From Paramoeba atlantica (lineage: Eukaryota > Discosea), in contig CDRNVI010000233.1 of the NCBI GenBank assembly GCA_977017575.1, positions 1 through 35,638 of the forward strand: a stretch of 35,638 nucleotides of DNA, in the 5' to 3' direction. The stretch's first letter is position 1, and each line of letters begins with the position of its first letter. This document shows positions 32,094 through 35,638 of the stretch, piece after piece. The position numbers and the translations under genes were made by a program. The notes under the pieces were generated by a model. It made no database searches. It worked only from the letters and a program-made list of their open reading frames with translations, and had not been told where the DNA came from.

Positions 32094-32513
32094 ATGGCGA
32101 AGCAACCAGCCAAAGCACCAAGTCAGCGACAGCTCCGAGTGGCGGAAGAAATCCGCCAGGCGCTGTCGCAGGCGTTGGAACGCGGCGATATTTACGAACC
32201 GGAACTGACCCGTCGCCCGGTCACCATTACGGGTGTCAGTCTTTCACCGGATATGCGCAATGCCATGGTATCCTTCACGCCGCTTGGCGGGGGTGAGGCG
32301 GAAGCCTCGCTCAAGGCGCTGACGCGCCAGAAGGGTCACCTGCGCAATCATGTGGCCCAGAAGGTTCACATGAAATATGTGCCGGCATTGCGATTTATCG
32401 AAGACAAAAGTTTTGATGTCGCCGACCATATCGGAGCTTTGTTGCGCGATCCGCACGTTGCTCAGGATCTTGCGGATGGTGGTTCAAACGAACCGGAAAA
32501 TGAGGACGACTGA
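32094..32513 (+). CDS. rbfA: Ribosome-binding factor A
   Basis: RbfA is a type II KH protein that helps late maturation of the 30S subunit and 16S rRNA 5' end. At 139 residues it has the usual size. Recognisable segments are QRQLRVAEEIRQALSQALER (N-terminal helix), VTITGVSLSPDMRNAMVSFT (strands) and LRNHVAQKVHMKYVPALRFI (family signature with the P.L.F motif), then DKSFDVADHIGALL and an acidic tail. GAGGA lies six bases before the ATG, 17 bases after infB. Its stop overlaps the truB start by one base (TGATG), so the two are probably translationally coupled. Confidence 0.96.
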   Translation: MAKQPAKAPSQRQLRVAEEIRQALSQALERGDIYEPELTRRPVTITGVSLSPDMRNAMVSFTPLGGGEAEASLKALTRQKGHLRNHVAQKVHMKYVPALRFIEDKSFDVADHIGALLRDPHVAQDLADGGSNEPENEDD

Positions 32514-33439
32514 TGGCGCGTCGTCGTCGCGGTAAAAGCATTAATGGTTGGCTGGCGGTCGACAAACCTCTGGAGATCACGTCATCAACCGTGGTCAATC
32601 AGGTGCGTCGTCTGTTAGATGCAGCCAAAGCCGGACATGGCGGGACACTTGACCCGTTGGCGTCTGGTGTGTTGCCAATTGCCTTTGGCGAAGCAACCAA
32701 AACGGTTGCTTATGTCATGGATGGCAGCAAAAGTTATCGTGTTACGCTGAAGTTCGGCGAAGCACGCAGCACGGATGATGCAGAAGGCGACGTTATCGAA
32801 ACGTCTGATCATCGTCCGAGCGCAGACGAAATTAAGGCCGTGCTGAATGAATTCACGGGTGAAATTCAGCAGGTGCCGCCAAAGTTTTCGGCGATCAAGG
32901 TCAATGGCAAGCGTGCCTATGACCTTGCGCGCCGCGATGAAGAGGTGGTGTTAAAACCACGTCCGATTCTGATCAAGGATCTTCGACTGGTCGATATGCC
33001 AGATCGCGATCATGCTGTGTTCGATGTCATATCGGGCAAAGGGGCATATATGCGATCTTTGGCGCGCGATATTGCGCTGCGCCTTGGTACTGTTGGCTAT
33101 ATCGCCGCGCTTCGCCGGACTTCGGCGGGGCCGTTTTCGGAGGGTGATTCCATTCGCTTGCAGGATCTGCTCGAAATGGACCCCGAAGAGGTGTTGAAGA
33201 AAATGCTTCCGGTTGAGACCGCGCTGGACGACATCCCGGCGCTGGCCCTGACCGAAGTCGAGGCGCAACGCCTTTCATCTGGCCAGTCCGTAGGACTGTT
33301 GCCGGTTGCAAAGCGAAGTGCCCTCGAAAACCCCGTCGTGCAGGACGAAATCGTCTGTGCCATGCTCCATAACCGCGCTGTTGCGTTGGCGGAGATAAGT
33401 GGTGGCGAAATTCGGCCCGTACGTGTTTTTAATCTCTAA
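32513..33439 (+). CDS. truB: tRNA pseudouridine-55 synthase
   Basis: TruB converts U55 to pseudouridine in the T loop of tRNAs. It has 308 residues, a full-length family member. The N-terminus [14 protein letters not shown] is typical; the catalytic aspartate is D47 in [33 protein letters not shown] and [16 protein letters not shown] are further family motifs; the C-terminal part from about 240 is the small accessory RNA-binding domain. The ATG overlaps the rbfA stop; a GAGGA inside the end of rbfA can serve as ribosome binding site. Co-transcribed with rbfA and rpsO. Confidence 0.97.
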   Translation: MARRRRGKSINGWLAVDKPLEITSSTVVNQVRRLLDAAKAGHGGTLDPLASGVLPIAFGEATKTVAYVMDGSKSYRVTLKFGEARSTDDAEGDVIETSDHRPSADEIKAVLNEFTGEIQQVPPKFSAIKVNGKRAYDLARRDEEVVLKPRPILIKDLRLVDMPDRDHAVFDVISGKGAYMRSLARDIALRLGTVGYIAALRRTSAGPFSEGDSIRLQDLLEMDPEEVLKKMLPVETALDDIPALALTEVEAQRLSSGQSVGLLPVAKRSALENPVVQDEIVCAMLHNRAVALAEISGGEIRPVRVFNL

Positions 33440-33456
33440 AGGCGAAAGGATGCCTG

Positions 33457-33726
33457 ATGTCGATTACTGCTGAACGCAAAGCCGAGCTGATCAAAGAATA
33501 CGCTCAGAAAGACGGTGACACCGGTTCCCCCGAAGTCCAGGTTTCAATCCTGACCGAACGGATCAAGAACCTTACCGAACACATGAAAGAACACAAACAC
33601 GACTTCCATAGTCGTCGTGGTCTTCTCATGATGGTCGGCCAGCGTCGTCGCCTGCTGAAGTATCTGCAGCGCAAAGACCAGTCGCGTTACGAGACCGTCA
33701 TTGCACGTCTCGGTATTCGCCGCTGA
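33457..33726 (+). CDS. rpsO: 30S ribosomal protein S15
   Basis: S15 binds 16S rRNA at the central-domain three-way junction early in 30S assembly. It is exactly the standard 89 residues, with [36 protein letters not shown] and the [12 protein letters not shown] basic helix, all diagnostic. AAAGGA lies six bases before the ATG. It follows truB by 17 bases and is ended by a strong terminator, so it is probably the last gene of the rimP transcript. In E. coli rpsO and pnp are also neighbours. Confidence 0.98.
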   Translation: MSITAERKAELIKEYAQKDGDTGSPEVQVSILTERIKNLTEHMKEHKHDFHSRRGLLMMVGQRRRLLKYLQRKDQSRYETVIARLGIRR

Positions 33727-33735
33727 TTTCGAACT

Positions 33736-33767
33736 ACGGCGGAGGGTGACCTCCGCCGTCGTTTTTT
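33736..33767 (+). terminator. Rho-independent terminator after rpsO
   Basis: A perfect 10-bp GC-rich stem, ACGGCGGAGG/CCTCCGCCGT, with a GTGA loop is followed by CG and six T. It begins nine bases after the rpsO stop and should separate most rpsO transcripts from pnp. Confidence 0.93.
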
Positions 33768-33769
33768 AT

Positions 33770-33934
33770 TGTTCTGATGGATCAGAACACGGGAAGTAGG
33801 GTCGGATGGGCCGACCAGATGCTTAATCCGGACCCATTAATTATGAAGCTGTTACCAAAGCCTCATAATTAATGTGTTCGGAACTCGTGTATGATTACGG
33901 GTCCGTCAGATGTTTGTAAGAGGAAGAGAAAATA
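33770..33934 (+). promoter_or_regulatory. Structured intergenic leader of pnp
   Basis: Three perfect hairpins stand in a row: TGTTCTGAT/ATCAGAACA (33770-33789, 2-nt gap), GGTCGG/CCGACC (33800-33816) and ATTAATTATGA/TCATAATTAAT (33836-33873). A long-range pair CGGACCC/GGGTCCG (33829-33835 with 33899-33905) closes over the last one. An A/G-rich ribosome binding site (AGAGGAAGAG) precedes the pnp ATG. In E. coli the pnp leader has a stem cut by RNase III and PNPase as autoregulation; a similar use here is inference. I could not place a convincing promoter. Confidence 0.5.
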
Positions 33935-35638
33935 ATGTTTAATGTCGTCCGTAAGGAAATGCAGTGGGGCAACGCCACTCTGACCCTTGAAACTGGTAAA
34001 ATCGCCCGTCAGGCCGATGGCGCTGTCAAGGTCACCTATGGTGAGACCGTTGTTCTTTGTACTGCCGTTGGCGCCAAACAGCCGCGCCCGGATGTCGACT
34101 TTTTCCCACTGACGGTTAACTACCAGGAAAAAGCATTTGCCGCGGGTAAAATCCCAGGTGGTTTCTTCAAACGTGAAGGCCGTCCTTCGGAAAAAGAAAC
34201 GCTTGTTTCGCGTCTGATCGACCGTCCGATCCGCCCGCTGTTCCACCCGCTGTATCGCAACGACACCCAGATCGTTTGTACCGTTCTGTCGCACGACATG
34301 GAACACGACCCGGATGTGGTTGCCATGATCGGCACCTCGGCTGCGCTGACGATTTCTGGTCTGCCGTTCCTCGGCCCGATTGGTGCTGCGCGCGTTGGTT
34401 ATGCAGATGGTGAGTATATCCTCAACCCGGCGACCGACTCGGTTAAAGAAGGCGATCTTGATCTTGTTGTTGCGGGTACCCGCGATGGCGTGATGATGGT
34501 TGAGTCCGAAGCATCCGAGCTGTCCGAAGAAATCATGCTTGGTGCAGTTAAATTCGGTCACGATCAGTTCCAGGGCGTTCTCGACCTGATCATCGATCTT
34601 GCTGAAGACGCTGCCAAAGAGCCGCGCGCTATTGCTGAATTGCCAGAAGGCTATGACGCACTGGTCGAAAAAATTGCTGGTCTTGGCACCGATGCCCTGA
34701 CCAAAGCTTATGGCCATGTTGTCAAACAGGAACGTTCGGCTGCAATTTCGGTTGCCAAAGCTGAAATCGTCGAGAAACTTGGCGATGAAGTTCCTGATGG
34801 GCTTAAAGGCAAAGTTTCGTCGATCATCAAGGATCTGGAAAAAGACATCGTTCGCGGTGCGATCCTGAAAACCGGCAAACGTATTGATGGCCGTAGCGGT
34901 GCTGACGTTCGTCCGATCCTCGGCGAAGTTTCGGTTCTGCCGCGTTCGCACGGTTCTGCGATCTTTACCCGTGGTGAAACGCAGGCACTGGCTGTTGTTA
35001 CCCTTGGTACCGGTCAGGACGAGCAGATCGTCGATGCGCTTGACGGTGAATACCGTGAAAGCTTCATGCTGCATTACAACTTCCCGCCGTACTCGGTTGG
35101 TGAAGCTGGCCGCATGGGGTCGCCTGGCCGTCGTGAGATCGGTCATGGTAAACTTGCATGGCGTGCGTTGCACCCGTTGATGCCGACCAAAGACACCTTC
35201 CCGTACACCACCCGTATTGTTTCGGAAGTTACCGAATCGAACGGTTCGTCTTCGATGGCGACGGTGTGTGCAAGCTCGCTTGCAATGATGGATGCCGGTG
35301 TTCCGCTGGTACGTCCGGTTGCGGGTATTGCGATGGGCCTGATCAAGGAATCAGACGACTTTGCTGTTCTTTCTGACATCATGGGTGATGAAGATCACCT
35401 TGGTGACATGGACTTTAAAGTTGCTGGTACCGAAAACGGCATTACCTCGCTGCAGATGGACATCAAGATCACCTCGGTGACCGCAGACATCATGCAGATC
35501 GCCCTGAAACAGGCACGTGACGGCCGTTTGCATATCCTTGGTGAAATGTCCAAGGCGCTTCCGGAAGCACGTGGTGAAGTATCGGGCAATGCACCGACCA
35601 TTACCCAGTTCTCGATCCCGAAAGACAAAATTCGTGAT
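33935..35638 (+). CDS. pnp: Polyribonucleotide nucleotidyltransferase (PNPase), 3' end outside the window
   Basis: PNPase degrades RNA 3' to 5' by phosphorolysis, and in many bacteria works in the degradosome. The frame is open to the window end: 568 codons visible of a protein usually about 700. The first RNase PH domain shows [20 protein letters not shown] and [19 protein letters not shown]. An all-helical linker follows (about 215-310). The second, catalytic RNase PH domain shows [33 protein letters not shown] (the phosphate-binding GSSS) and [18 protein letters not shown] with the metal-binding aspartates and the lysine. The KH and S1 domains would lie beyond the end. The start has AGAGGAAGAG upstream and the typical [12 protein letters not shown] opening. 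Confidence 0.97.
   Translation, partial: MFNVVRKEMQWGNATLTLETGKIARQADGAVKVTYGETVVLCTAVGAKQPRPDVDFFPLTVNYQEKAFAAGKIPGGFFKREGRPSEKETLVSRLIDRPIRPLFHPLYRNDTQIVCTVLSHDMEHDPDVVAMIGTSAALTISGLPFLGPIGAARVGYADGEYILNPATDSVKEGDLDLVVAGTRDGVMMVESEASELSEEIMLGAVKFGHDQFQGVLDLIIDLAEDAAKEPRAIAELPEGYDALVEKIAGLGTDALTKAYGHVVKQERSAAISVAKAEIVEKLGDEVPDGLKGKVSSIIKDLEKDIVRGAILKTGKRIDGRSGADVRPILGEVSVLPRSHGSAIFTRGETQALAVVTLGTGQDEQIVDALDGEYRESFMLHYNFPPYSVGEAGRMGSPGRREIGHGKLAWRALHPLMPTKDTFPYTTRIVSEVTESNGSSSMATVCASSLAMMDAGVPLVRPVAGIAMGLIKESDDFAVLSDIMGDEDHLGDMDFKVAGTENGITSLQMDIKITSVTADIMQIALKQARDGRLHILGEMSKALPEARGEVSGNAPTITQFSIPKDKIRD

Noticed and set aside
26839-32121. Many other minus-strand and alternative-frame ORFs across the bacterial operon
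   Set aside because: All overlap well-recognised genes in the main frame and show no family resemblance of their own.
33869-35173. 434-codon frame on the minus strand
   Set aside because: It is the antisense shadow of pnp, whose + strand product is unmistakable.

Overview
The window joins two unrelated kinds of DNA. Bases 1 to about 26,158 are a very AT-rich tandem array of a roughly 4.54 kb unit (five full copies and a truncated sixth) with no believable protein gene. Bases from about 26,190 to the end are ordinary, GC-balanced alphaproteobacterial chromosome carrying the rimP-nusA-ylxR-infB-rbfA-truB-rpsO-pnp cluster. The bacterial proteins look like Rhodospirillales, perhaps Thalassospira; that genus is a guess from memory, not a search. 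The AT-rich array looks like eukaryotic nuclear satellite or spacer DNA, but no recognisable gene identifies its owner. The join (26,159-26,189) is abrupt in composition and reads like a blend of both sides, so an assembly chimera is more likely than a real insertion.

Array layout. Unit starts, taken at the repeated TGTTAAAAATTATT, are 1, 4609, 9147, 13685, 18222 and 22878, giving lengths 4608, 4538, 4538, 4537, 4656 and about 3281 (cut). Units 2, 3, most of 4, and 6 are one subtype (B). Units 1 and 5 differ, mainly in a variable zone in the middle of the unit. Each unit holds, in order: (a) a field of hairpins each followed by a single-stranded box close to CTGTTAATTTTCCAAC; this field spans the unit boundary; (b) a less AT-rich 0.7 kb stretch with long but unconvincing ORFs on both strands; (c) a variable zone with a 44-nt inverted repeat and families of small hairpins that keep their loops and change their stems; (d) a 400-nt block of seven consecutive hairpins; (e) about 490 bp that I read as unchanged between copies.

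The main discovery candidate is in (a), (c) and (d). Several stems carry paired, compensating substitutions between units: G-C to A-T, T-A to C-G, and one C-G / T.G / T-A series. The small hairpins share loops on different, fully paired stems. This suggests selection for, or a mutational process maintaining, secondary structure across a multi-kilobase non-coding repeat: possibly a long structured RNA, a hairpin RNA source, or a hairpin-based satellite. Quasi-palindrome correction by template switching could also give such patterns and is the main alternative.

Bacterial part. The genes all run on the + strand, closely spaced, and form the classic transcription/translation operon: ribosome maturation (RimP, RbfA), transcription antitermination (NusA), a YlxR/L7Ae-type RNA-binding protein, initiation factor IF-2, tRNA pseudouridine-55 synthase, ribosomal protein S15 and polynucleotide phosphorylase (cut by the window end). 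A good promoter followed by a terminator-like hairpin precedes rimP. A strong terminator follows rpsO, and a structured leader precedes pnp.
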